From: JAPXRI01 sp033813635 | Lineage (GTDB): Bacteria; Bacillota; Clostridia; Oscillospirales; QAMX01 | Direction: 5' to 3' | DNA length: 64,000 nt | NCBI GenBank assembly: GCA_033813635.1 | Contig: JAPXRI010000008.1 | Coordinates: 1-64,000, forward strand | Shown here: one piece after another, positions 51,126 to 60,861 of the stretch | Numbering within the stretch: position 1 is the stretch's first letter | Layout: each line of letters starts with the position of its first letter | Position numbers and translations under genes: made by a program | The notes under the pieces: generated by a model | Seen by the model: the letters and a program-made list of their open reading frames with translations, nothing else | Told to the model about the DNA's origin: nothing | Databases searched by the model: none

Positions 51126-51764
51126 TTATATCTCTTCTTCGACAACTTTGCAGTCGCCGAGGATTTCCGGCTTATTTCTCATTGAATCCTGTTCGCTCAG
51201 CGTCCTTATCACGCGGCAGGGGTTTCCCGCCGCAAAGCTGTTTGCGGGGATGTCCCTTGTGACAACGCTGCCCGCGCCGATAACGCAGTTTTCGCCGATG
51301 GTGACTCCCGGCAAAATAGTAACATTCGCGCAGATCCAGCAGCCTCTTTCAATGTGAACGGGCTTGGCATAGCATAATCTGCGTTTTACTCCGTCGGGGC
51401 ACATAAGTTCCTTTCTCTCGTTTGGGAGCATCGGATGCAGCGGAGTAACTATGGTGACGTTCGGACCGATATCGCAGTTTTCGCCGATGACAACTTCCGC
51501 ATCGTCCTGGCAGGTGAAATTGAAATTAATAAAGGTGTTTTTGCCGATCTTTGTATGTACTCCGTAATGAAAACGTATCGGGCCGTTAAAGGATACTCCT
51601 TCGTTCAGTTCGCCGAGCAATTTTGTAAGAACCGCTTTCCTCTCTTCCGGCTGATATTCGGTGAGCGCATTGAACTCCTGGTTCAGCGCGTGCGCTCTCT
51701 TCTTGATTTCCGTCCGCCATTCTTCTGATGGTAAAAACATAATTCCGTTGTTGTTATCAAGCAT
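51126..51764 (-). CDS. Maltose/galactoside O-acetyltransferase-like (LbH) protein
   Basis: 212 residues. After an N-terminal helical segment, hexapeptide repeats from about residue 75 (I-G-x-N, V-x-I-G-E-N-C) form a left-handed beta-helix. H-P-M-x-P-x-E-R with the active-site His near 110 is as in Maa/LacA. It transfers acetyl from acetyl-CoA to a sugar. ATG at 51764 follows AGGAG at 8 bases; the frame extends 30 codons further without support. Confidence 0.82.
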   Translation of the reverse strand: MLDNNNGIMFLPSEEWRTEIKKRAHALNQEFNALTEYQPEERKAVLTKLLGELNEGVSFNGPIRFHYGVHTKIGKNTFINFNFTCQDDAEVVIGENCDIGPNVTIVTPLHPMLPNERKELMCPDGVKRRLCYAKPVHIERGCWICANVTILPGVTIGENCVIGAGSVVTRDIPANSFAAGNPCRVIRTLSEQDSMRNKPEILGDCKVVEEEI

Positions 51765-51992
51765 TGTATTATCTCCTATATTTATCCTCGTATCTCTCAG
51801 AGCAGTATAATTATACCGCATTGCATAGAAAAAAACATATCTCCACCCGGACAAGCGCCGTCCCGCTCATCAGGCGTCCGCGCCACGATATCGCTATTTG
51901 CGCAAGCAATATTTGGAAACGACATTTACTTGCTGCCGGTTGACAAATCTAGGCAGCTTATTTATCTAAAACGGGCTGCTTTTGCCCGATTT

Positions 51993-52733
51993 TTACGGCA
52001 TCGCCCTTTCGTACAGGTATTTCCTTCCGTCCTTGCCGGCCCGGGCGAAGACGCCGAGATAGGCCAGGACGTTCAGCGCGGTCCCGGCGGCTTTCGTGCC
52101 GAGACCGGCGGCTTTTTTGAAATCCACTACGGTGAATTTGCCCGGCAGCTCCGCGGGGACGAGGGATATGTAATCCGCTGGGGATTCGTAGTAGAGCTCG
52201 TCCGCAAGGGCGAGGGGTATGCGCTCGTGGCGCTCCGAGCCCTTCTTTTTATCCGCGCTCCAGCCGTTCAGAATTCGGTATTCTTCCATATCGATGAGCA
52301 TCACGCAGAGCCTGAAGTTCTCGTGCTTCAGATAGCTCTTGATTTTATAGAGCTCCGGGAAGACCTCGCAGGGGCCGCCGGTTTTCGGACTCTTCCGCCT
52401 TTTCGTGACTTCGCCGGTGGCCGGGTCGATCCAGCTGATATGCTTCCGGGCGGCGACCGGGTAGACAACGGTGACACGGCAGATTGGCAGGAACGCGTCC
52501 AGCTTTTTGCGGAGCCTGTAAAAATCCCGGGTCTGTATCTCGAAAATACCGTCTTCCCCGACGATGTCAGCGTACAGCCTGCCGATTTTGACCTCGCGGC
52601 TGCCGTCATAGGGCTCGAGATAGCGCTTAATCACGGCGTGGAGCGTCTTTTCGCCCAGCACGCCTATCCCGGAGTCCCTCTTTTTATCCGCGCACACCTC
52701 GCCGCAGGCGCGGAGAAAAAGCTCACGGTCCAT
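51993..52733 (-). CDS. Conserved clostridial protein, possible PD-(D/E)XK nuclease fold plus winged helix
   Basis: 246 residues. G-x-L-G-E-K-T-L-H near 25, Y-A-D-I-V near 55 and F-E-I-Q-T near 64 are spaced like the E, D and E-X-Q/K residues of PD-(D/E)XK nucleases. The last 70 residues have a winged-helix pattern. From memory this is a conserved hypothetical protein in Clostridia, without a known role. ATG at 52733 is about 10 bases after GGGGG; an ATG 21 bases upstream is an alternative start. It lies between an acetyltransferase and an FAD enzyme and has no obvious partner. Confidence 0.65.
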   Translation of the reverse strand: MDRELFLRACGEVCADKKRDSGIGVLGEKTLHAVIKRYLEPYDGSREVKIGRLYADIVGEDGIFEIQTRDFYRLRKKLDAFLPICRVTVVYPVAARKHISWIDPATGEVTKRRKSPKTGGPCEVFPELYKIKSYLKHENFRLCVMLIDMEEYRILNGWSADKKKGSERHERIPLALADELYYESPADYISLVPAELPGKFTVVDFKKAAGLGTKAAGTALNVLAYLGVFARAGKDGRKYLYERAMP

Positions 52734-52835
52734 CCGCTCATTCCCCCTTGACATTCCGGCCATGGAAAGAGTATAGATCATCGCCGCTGACCTGTCAAGG
52801 CAAAGGGTGCGCGGAGGCAAAACCGCTTAAATAGC

Positions 52836-52864
52836 TTGACAGCGCGGGTGATAGCGTGTAGGAT
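52836..52864 (+). promoter_or_regulatory. Promoter of the FAD-dependent oxidoreductase gene
   Basis: TTGACA (52836-52841), 17 bases, TAGGAT (52859-52864). Confidence 0.65.
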
Positions 52865-52976
52865 TATAGCATGAGTTTGGGTACAGTAAAACGAGGATAT
52901 GCCCGGGAGCCGGACAGACGGGATCGGGCGGTATAGAGAGCTATGGATGAAGACTTAAGCGAAAGGGGTTTATGCA

Positions 52977-54278
52977 ATGGCTTTTCTTGATTACTGGAAG
53001 AAAATCGACGTGCGCTATGAGACGGACGTGTTTGTCGCGGGAGGGGGCCCGGCGGGCGCGGCGGCCGCGGTCGCCGCGGCGAGAAACGGCAAGCGGGTGT
53101 TTTTGGCGGAGGCGCAGGGCTGTTTCGGCGGCGCGGGGACGTCCGGGCTTGTGCCGGCGTTTATGTCTTTCACCGACGGGGTCAACTTCCTCGCCGGAGG
53201 GATCGGCCGGGAGATACACGACGCGGTGACGGGCGACGGGCAAATCCACTACGGTACGGTCCCGATACGCCACGAGAAGCTGAAGCTGATCTACGACAGG
53301 CTGCTTGCGGGCGCGGGGGTCAAATTTTCGTTTTTCACCTCGCTTATCGACGTGCTCGCCGAAAACGGGCATATCGACTGCGTAGTCCTCTCGGCGAAAA
53401 GCGGGATCTTTGCCGTGAAGGCGAAGGTCTATATAGACGCCACCGGCGACGGGGATCTGTCCGTATGGGCGGGAGCGGACGCCGAGCTGGGCGACGAGCA
53501 GGGCAACTGCATGCCGCCGACGCTGTGCTCGCTCTGGGGCGGCATCGACTTCACCCGCACCCAGGGCCCGGATGACAAAAACCTTGAACAGGCATTTAAA
53601 GACGGAATTTTCAAATACGAGGACAGACACCTGCCCGGGATGTTCAAGATTACGGAGTCGATGGGCGGCGGCAATATCGGCCACTGCTTCAATGTCGACG
53701 CAACGGACGAGCGCTCTCTGACTGCCGCGATGCTCCGCGGGCGCGAGTATATGGCGGAGTATGAGCGCTATTACAAGGAGTACCTAACCGGCTATGAGAA
53801 CATGGAGCTCTATACCACCGGCGCGTGCCTCGGCGTGCGCGAGTCACGGCGCGTGAAGTGCGATTACACGCTGAACATTAATGATTTCAACAAAAGGGCC
53901 GTGTTTGACGACGAGATCGGGCGTTTCTCTTACCCGGTGGATATACACATCATGGCGCCGGACAAAGCCTCCTATGATAAGTTCATAAACGAGTTCCGGA
54001 CGCTCCGGTATCAGAAGGGCGAGTCCTACGGAATACCGTACCGCTGCTTGATTCCGGCGGGTCTCGACAACGGGCTGGTCTGCGGCAGGTGCGCGGGTAC
54101 AGACAGGCAGATGGAGGCCTCAATCCGCGTGATGCCGGGCTGCTATATAACGGGGCAGGCGGCCGGAACCGCCGCGGCGCTGGCCTGCGACAAAAACGGC
54201 GACGTAAGAGCCGTGGAGACCAGAAAGCTGCAGCGGAGCCTGCAAAAACTCGGCGCATACCTCCCGAATTTCATATAA
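52977..54278 (+). CDS. FAD-dependent oxidoreductase (FAD_oxidored family)
   Basis: 433 residues. The dinucleotide-binding G-G-G-P-A-G-A-A-A-A (about residues 22-31), with an acidic residue at the end of the second strand (L-A-E-A), binds FAD. D-A-T-G-D-G-D near 155 and a C-terminal I-R-V-M-P-G-C-Y-I-T-G-Q-A-A-G are typical of the FAD_oxidored (PF12831-type) group. The substrate is unknown. It ends 13 bases before the thrS promoter. Confidence 0.83.
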   Translation: MAFLDYWKKIDVRYETDVFVAGGGPAGAAAAVAAARNGKRVFLAEAQGCFGGAGTSGLVPAFMSFTDGVNFLAGGIGREIHDAVTGDGQIHYGTVPIRHEKLKLIYDRLLAGAGVKFSFFTSLIDVLAENGHIDCVVLSAKSGIFAVKAKVYIDATGDGDLSVWAGADAELGDEQGNCMPPTLCSLWGGIDFTRTQGPDDKNLEQAFKDGIFKYEDRHLPGMFKITESMGGGNIGHCFNVDATDERSLTAAMLRGREYMAEYERYYKEYLTGYENMELYTTGACLGVRESRRVKCDYTLNINDFNKRAVFDDEIGRFSYPVDIHIMAPDKASYDKFINEFRTLRYQKGESYGIPYRCLIPAGLDNGLVCGRCAGTDRQMEASIRVMPGCYITGQAAGTAAALACDKNGDVRAVETRKLQRSLQKLGAYLPNFI

Positions 54279-54291
54279 ACGCGGATTTTAT

Positions 54292-54320
54292 TTGACAAAA
54301 CGGGCATGATGTTGTATAAT
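54292..54320 (+). promoter_or_regulatory. Perfect consensus promoter of thrS
   Basis: TTGACA (54292-54297), 17 bases, TATAAT (54315-54320). Confidence 0.9.
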
Positions 54321-54326
54321 AACAAG

Positions 54327-54618
54327 TAAATAGTTCGAATTAAAAGCGTTGATGGAGACAAGGGCGTCTGAATTTGCCAAAGGTGCCGCGTTTCGCGGTA
54401 TCCCCAGAGAAAAACGCGGCCGGAAACGGCAGGTGGGAGCGTTTAGGGCAAAGGGGCGCGCCGCACCCCTCCGGAGCTCCTGGGCGCAAAGGGCGAAAGC
54501 CCCGGTAAGCCCCGGCGGTTATGTTCCGTTAAAAACGCGCATTAAAGCGATAAATTAGGGTGGAACCGCGGGATAACTCCCGCCCCTTGGATTTTATTCC
54601 TTGGGGCGGGATTGTTTT
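54327..54618 (+). promoter_or_regulatory. T-box leader of thrS
   Basis: The T-box motif AGGGTGGAACCGCG is exact at 54557-54570, followed by a terminator stem CCCGCCCC/GGGGCGGG (54579-54586, 54603-54610) and a T-rich tail. GC-rich stem I-III structures occupy the 230 bases upstream. Uncharged tRNA binding to the T-box stabilises an antiterminator and allows thrS transcription. The threonine specifier codon was not located by eye; the assignment to tRNA-Thr rests on the downstream gene. Confidence 0.93.
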
Positions 54619-54668
54619 TAGCCGCTTTCGCCGGAGTTTTAGAATATTTGTTTAAAGAGGTAATAAAA

Positions 54669-56420
54669 ATGGAACAGGACAACTTGAGGACGCTGCGCCA
54701 CACCGCGTCCCACGTGATGGCGCAGGCCGTAAAACGGATTTACCCGGATGTCAGGCTGGCGATTGGGCCGGCTATCGACACAGGCTTTTATTATGATTTC
54801 GACACAGCGACCCCGCTTACCCAGGAGGACCTGCCGAAGATCGAGGCCGAGATGAAAAAAATCATCAAGGAGAACCTGCAGATCAAGCGCTACGAGCTCC
54901 CGCGGGAAGAGGCCCTGGCGTTTATGGAAAAGCGGGGCGAGCCCTACAAGCTTGAGCTGATCCGCGACCTGCCGGAGGGCGAGCCCATCAGCTTTTACGA
55001 ACAGGGAGAGTTCACCGACCTGTGCGCCGGCCCCCATATGCGCTACACCAGCGCGGTGAAGGCCTTTAAGCTCTTGAGCGTCACCGGCGCTTACTGGCGC
55101 GGCAACGAGAAGAACAAGATGCTGCAGCGCATCTACGGCACCGCGTTCAAAACCCGCGAGGAGCTTGACGCCTATCTCGCCGAGCTGGAAGAGGCGAAAA
55201 AGCGCGACCACAACAAGCTCGGCAGGGAGCTGGAGTATTTCACCACCGTCGACGTGATCGGCCAGGGGCTTCCGATTCTGATGCCCAAGGGCGCGAGGGT
55301 GATTCAGATTCTGCAGCGCTTCGTCGAGGACGAGGAGCAGCGCCGGGGCTACCTGCTGACCAAGACGCCCTATATGGCGAAACGCGACCTGTACAAGATA
55401 TCGGGGCACTGGGACCATTACCGCGAGGGCATGTTCATCATGGGCGACCCGGACGCCGAGGGCGAGGTTTTCGCGCTGCGTCCGATGACCTGCCCGTTCC
55501 AGTTCCAGTACTATCTGGCCCGCACCCGCAGCTACAGAGACCTGCCGATGCGGCTAAACGAGACCTCGACGCTTTTCCGCAACGAGGCCTCGGGGGAGAT
55601 GCACGGGCTTATCCGCGTAAGACAGTTCACAATCTCAGAAGGACATATCGCCTGCACCCCCGAGCAGCTTGAGGACGAGTTCCGCGGCTGCCTCGACCTC
55701 GCTAAGTTCATGCTGAAAGCCGTCGGGCTGGACGATTCCGTCTCCTACCGCTTTTCTAAGTGGGACGAGAACAACAAGGAAAAATACATCGGCTCCGCGG
55801 AGCAGTGGGAAGCCGTCCAGGACAGGATGCGCGCCATTCTTGACGACCTTAAAATCGACTATACGGAGGCCTCCGGCGAGGCCGCGTTCTACGGCCCGAA
55901 GCTCGACATTCAGATCAGGAACGTGTACGGCAAGGAAGACACGCTGATTACTATCCAGATCGACTTCCAGCTCGCCAAACGCTTCGAGATGGTTTACACC
56001 GACGTAAACGGCGAAAAGAAATACCCCTACGTCATCCACCGGACGTCAATCGGCTGCTACGAAAGGACTCTCGCGCTGCTGATCGAGAAATACGCCGGAG
56101 CGATGCCGATGTGGCTCGCACCCGAACAGGTACGGGTGCTGCCGATTACCGAGCGCAACAGGGAGTACGGCGCGGAGGTTTTGAACAAGCTCCGCGCAGC
56201 CGGCTTAAGGGCCGAGATCGACTCGAGAAACGAGAAAATCGGCTACAAAATCCGCGAGGCGCAGATCCAGAAGCTGCCCTATATGCTGCTGGTGGGCGAC
56301 AAGGAAGCCGAAGCGGGGATGGTATCGGTCCGGTCGCGCTCCGGCGGGGACCTCGGCCCTAAGGCGCTTGACGAATTTATCGCCCAGGCCGTGGCCGAAG
56401 CCGCGGCGCCGAAGGCTTAG
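54669..56420 (+). CDS. thrS: Threonine-tRNA ligase, TGS-less form
   Basis: 583 residues. The editing domain starts at once with H11-x3-H15 (R-H-T-A-S-H) and C-A-G-P-H. Class II motif 2 (F-R-N-E), zinc ligand Cys in M-T-C-P-F, and motif 3 (S-I-G-C-Y-E-R) are present, with the anticodon domain at the end. Usual ThrRS has an N-terminal TGS domain of about 60 residues, absent here. ATG at 54669 follows AGAGG at 8 bases; a 19-codon open frame upstream is part of the T-box terminator. It lies 7 bases before the pseudouridine synthase gene. Confidence 0.95.
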   Translation: MEQDNLRTLRHTASHVMAQAVKRIYPDVRLAIGPAIDTGFYYDFDTATPLTQEDLPKIEAEMKKIIKENLQIKRYELPREEALAFMEKRGEPYKLELIRDLPEGEPISFYEQGEFTDLCAGPHMRYTSAVKAFKLLSVTGAYWRGNEKNKMLQRIYGTAFKTREELDAYLAELEEAKKRDHNKLGRELEYFTTVDVIGQGLPILMPKGARVIQILQRFVEDEEQRRGYLLTKTPYMAKRDLYKISGHWDHYREGMFIMGDPDAEGEVFALRPMTCPFQFQYYLARTRSYRDLPMRLNETSTLFRNEASGEMHGLIRVRQFTISEGHIACTPEQLEDEFRGCLDLAKFMLKAVGLDDSVSYRFSKWDENNKEKYIGSAEQWEAVQDRMRAILDDLKIDYTEASGEAAFYGPKLDIQIRNVYGKEDTLITIQIDFQLAKRFEMVYTDVNGEKKYPYVIHRTSIGCYERTLALLIEKYAGAMPMWLAPEQVRVLPITERNREYGAEVLNKLRAAGLRAEIDSRNEKIGYKIREAQIQKLPYMLLVGDKEAEAGMVSVRSRSGGDLGPKALDEFIAQAVAEAAAPKA

Positions 56421-56427
56421 CAGGGCC

Positions 56428-57159
56428 ATGCTGCTCCGACTCGACAGATTTTTAGCCGATCTCGGGATAGGGACGCGAAAGGATATCCGGCAGATCATAC
56501 GCTCCGGCAGGGTCACCATAAACGGCGTAGTATGTAGAATTCCGGACAGAAAGACGGATACGGCGGCTGACGCCGTATCCGTCGACGGCCGGGTGTTTCC
56601 CTACAGGATGTTTGTTACGGTAATGATGAACAAGCCGGCGGGGGTTTTGTCGGCGACGGAGGACGGGCGCGATAAAACCGCGGCCGACCTGCTTTCCGGG
56701 AGATACGCGTTTATGGACCTAAAACCCGCCGGAAGACTGGACAAGGACGCCGTCGGTCTGCTGCTGATGACCAACGACGGCGCGTTGATTCACGGGATAA
56801 TCTCGCCTAACCGGCACGTACCGAAGCGCTATTTCGTCGAGCTCGACAGGCCGCTGCCGGAGGGAGCGGCGGAGAGCTTCGCGGCCGGGGTCGTGCTCGA
56901 GGACGGATACCGCTGTCTCGGGGCGGAGCTGATCTACGAGCCTGGCGAGACGCGGGCAGAGACGGTGGTGTACGAGGGAAAATTCCACCAGGTCAAGCGC
57001 ATGTTTTCGGTGCTCGGTAGCCGGGTTCGCTATTTGAAACGGGTTTCCGTCGGCCCGCTGGTTCTGGACGGGGATCTTCCCGAGGGCGGATACCGCGAGC
57101 TTACGGAGGGGGAAACGCGCTCGATTTACGAGGCCGCGGGCCTGCCGATGCCGGAATGA
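56428..57159 (+). CDS. Pseudouridine synthase, RsuA/RluB/E/F family
   Basis: 243 residues. An S4 RNA-binding domain (R-L-D-R-F-L-A-D-L-G, residues 3-60) is followed by the catalytic motif G-R-L-D-K-D-A-V-G-L-L with the nucleophile Asp at about 104. The family converts uridine to pseudouridine in rRNA (16S U516 for RsuA). The frame can be extended into thrS but ATG at 56428 starts the S4 domain properly. The target base is not determined. Confidence 0.9.
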   Translation: MLLRLDRFLADLGIGTRKDIRQIIRSGRVTINGVVCRIPDRKTDTAADAVSVDGRVFPYRMFVTVMMNKPAGVLSATEDGRDKTAADLLSGRYAFMDLKPAGRLDKDAVGLLLMTNDGALIHGIISPNRHVPKRYFVELDRPLPEGAAESFAAGVVLEDGYRCLGAELIYEPGETRAETVVYEGKFHQVKRMFSVLGSRVRYLKRVSVGPLVLDGDLPEGGYRELTEGETRSIYEAAGLPMPE

Positions 57160-57331
57160 ATAGCACATATAAAGTATTACAAATGTTTAAAATCCCGCGT
57201 TTCGCCGTAACATTTTGTTAAAAAATTGTAGAATCTCTCATTTTTTATCGGAATATACGTCATAGTGCCCAATTTTCAAGCATGTGATTTGTGAAAATAA
57301 ACCGTATACTATTTAAAAAAAATGTGCTATT

Positions 57332-57361
57332 CTATGTAAGCAAACATAGTAGGCAAACATA
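57332..57361 (+). promoter_or_regulatory. Repeats before the sugar-transport ATPase gene
   Basis: CTATGT-N6-ACATAG is a perfect inverted repeat (57332-57349). GCAAACATA occurs twice 13 bases apart (57340-57348, 57353-57361). They lie just upstream of the ribosome-binding site and are candidate regulator sites. The gap 57160-57331 is AT-rich and shows no gene. Confidence 0.4.
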
Positions 57362-57379
57362 AGTTATGGAGGTTCAAAA

Positions 57380-58492
57380 ATGGCAAGTGTAAAATTACAG
57401 GGTATTTATAAAAAGTACCCGGGCGGTGTCGTCGCGGTTTCGGATTTCAACCTTGAGATAAAGGATAAAGAGTTTATTATTCTTGTCGGACCTTCAGGGT
57501 GCGGTAAAACCACGACTCTCCGTATGATCGCAGGCCTTGAGGAGATTACGGAAGGCGAGCTGTTCATAGGCGACAAATACGTCAATGACATAGCGCCGAA
57601 GGACAGAGACATCGCGATGGTTTTCCAGAACTACGCTCTTTACCCGCATATGACTGTCTTTGAAAACATGGCGTTCGGACTCAGGCTCCGCAAAACGCCG
57701 AAAGAGGAAATCAAGCGCCGCGTTGAAGAAGCCGCTAAAATCCTTGACATATCGCACCTTCTTGACAGAAAGCCGAAGGCTCTGTCCGGCGGACAGAGGC
57801 AGCGTGTCGCCCTCGGCCGCGCCATCGTCCGCAACCCGAAGGTCTTCCTCCTTGACGAGCCGCTGTCCAACCTGGACGCGAAGCTGCGCGCTCAGATGAG
57901 AACGGAGCTGCTGAAGCTGCACAGAAAGCTCCAGACCACGTTCATCTACGTTACCCACGACCAGACAGAGGCTATGACGATGGGTACCAGAATCGTCGTC
58001 ATGAAGGACGGCATTATCCAGCAGGTCGCCGCGCCGACGGTTCTGTACGAATATCCCTGCAATCTGTTTGTCGCCCAGTTCATAGGCTCGCCGCAAATGA
58101 ATACCTTTGAGGCGACCGTTGTGGACGAGGACGGCTCTACATACCTCTCGTTCGGCAAATCGAGAATCAAGCTGCCCGCTGCGAAAGGCCGCAACCCCGA
58201 AGTTCTCGCTTATGCCGGCAAGGAAGTCATCGTCGGTATTCGCCCCGAAGCGCTGCATGACGAGGAAGCGATCCTCGCGCAGTTCCCGGACGCGACCGTG
58301 GACGCCGACGTCGACGTTATCGAGCAGCTGGGCTTCATCACCTACCTGTATCTGATAATCGAAGGCAACAACATCACCGCGAGCGTCAACCCGAGGAGCA
58401 CCGTAAAAGCGGGCGATAAGATCAAGATCGCTTTTGACTCCAACAGGATTCACCTGTTCGATAAGGACACCGAAAAGGTCATCGCGGGCTAA
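57380..58492 (+). CDS. ABC sugar importer ATP-binding protein (MsmK/UgpC-type)
   Basis: 370 residues. Walker A G-P-S-G-C-G-K-T-T at 37-45, signature L-S-G-G-Q-R-Q-R, Walker B V-F-L-L-D-E-P, H-loop His in V-T-H-D. Residues 240-370 form the regulatory TOBE/OB domain of MalK-like ATPases. No permease or binding protein is near, so it is probably the shared ATPase serving several sugar importers, as MsmX does in Bacillus. It is expressed alone, with GGAGG before the ATG and a terminator after. Confidence 0.92.
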   Translation: MASVKLQGIYKKYPGGVVAVSDFNLEIKDKEFIILVGPSGCGKTTTLRMIAGLEEITEGELFIGDKYVNDIAPKDRDIAMVFQNYALYPHMTVFENMAFGLRLRKTPKEEIKRRVEEAAKILDISHLLDRKPKALSGGQRQRVALGRAIVRNPKVFLLDEPLSNLDAKLRAQMRTELLKLHRKLQTTFIYVTHDQTEAMTMGTRIVVMKDGIIQQVAAPTVLYEYPCNLFVAQFIGSPQMNTFEATVVDEDGSTYLSFGKSRIKLPAAKGRNPEVLAYAGKEVIVGIRPEALHDEEAILAQFPDATVDADVDVIEQLGFITYLYLIIEGNNITASVNPRSTVKAGDKIKIAFDSNRIHLFDKDTEKVIAG

Positions 58493-58504
58493 TCTAAATG
58501 CGTT

Positions 58505-58539
58505 AAAAACCCCCGTTCTTGAAAGGAGCGGGGGTTTTT
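58505..58539. terminator. Terminator of the sugar ATPase gene
   Basis: Stem CCCCCG/CGGGGG (58510-58515, 58529-58534) flanked by A5 and T5, so it could work in both directions. Confidence 0.88.
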
Positions 58540-58610
58540 GCATTGCAAACGCGCAAAATAGAGCTTCTCTCGGAAAAGTGCCCGATGCCGGGCTCCGGCA
58601 GATACCGGCG

Positions 58611-58644
58611 CAAAAAATCCGCGTCAATTTGCTTTGACGCGGAT
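58611..58644 (-). terminator. Terminator of the EF-G-like gene
   Basis: A perfect 11-bp stem (58617-58627, 58634-58644) and a six-T run on the minus strand. Confidence 0.85.
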
Positions 58645-58671
58645 TTCGTGTTTCTAACGGTTCTGCTCGGC

Positions 58672-60747
<2,076 letters not shown>

Positions 60748-60861
60748 TAATCTCTCTCCTTCAATGTTGTCATGATTGATAAATTAAGAATCGGTACACT
60801 AGATTATTATATAATAATTACAGCGAAAACGCAAACATTTTTTTACTTTGTTTGGACTCGC

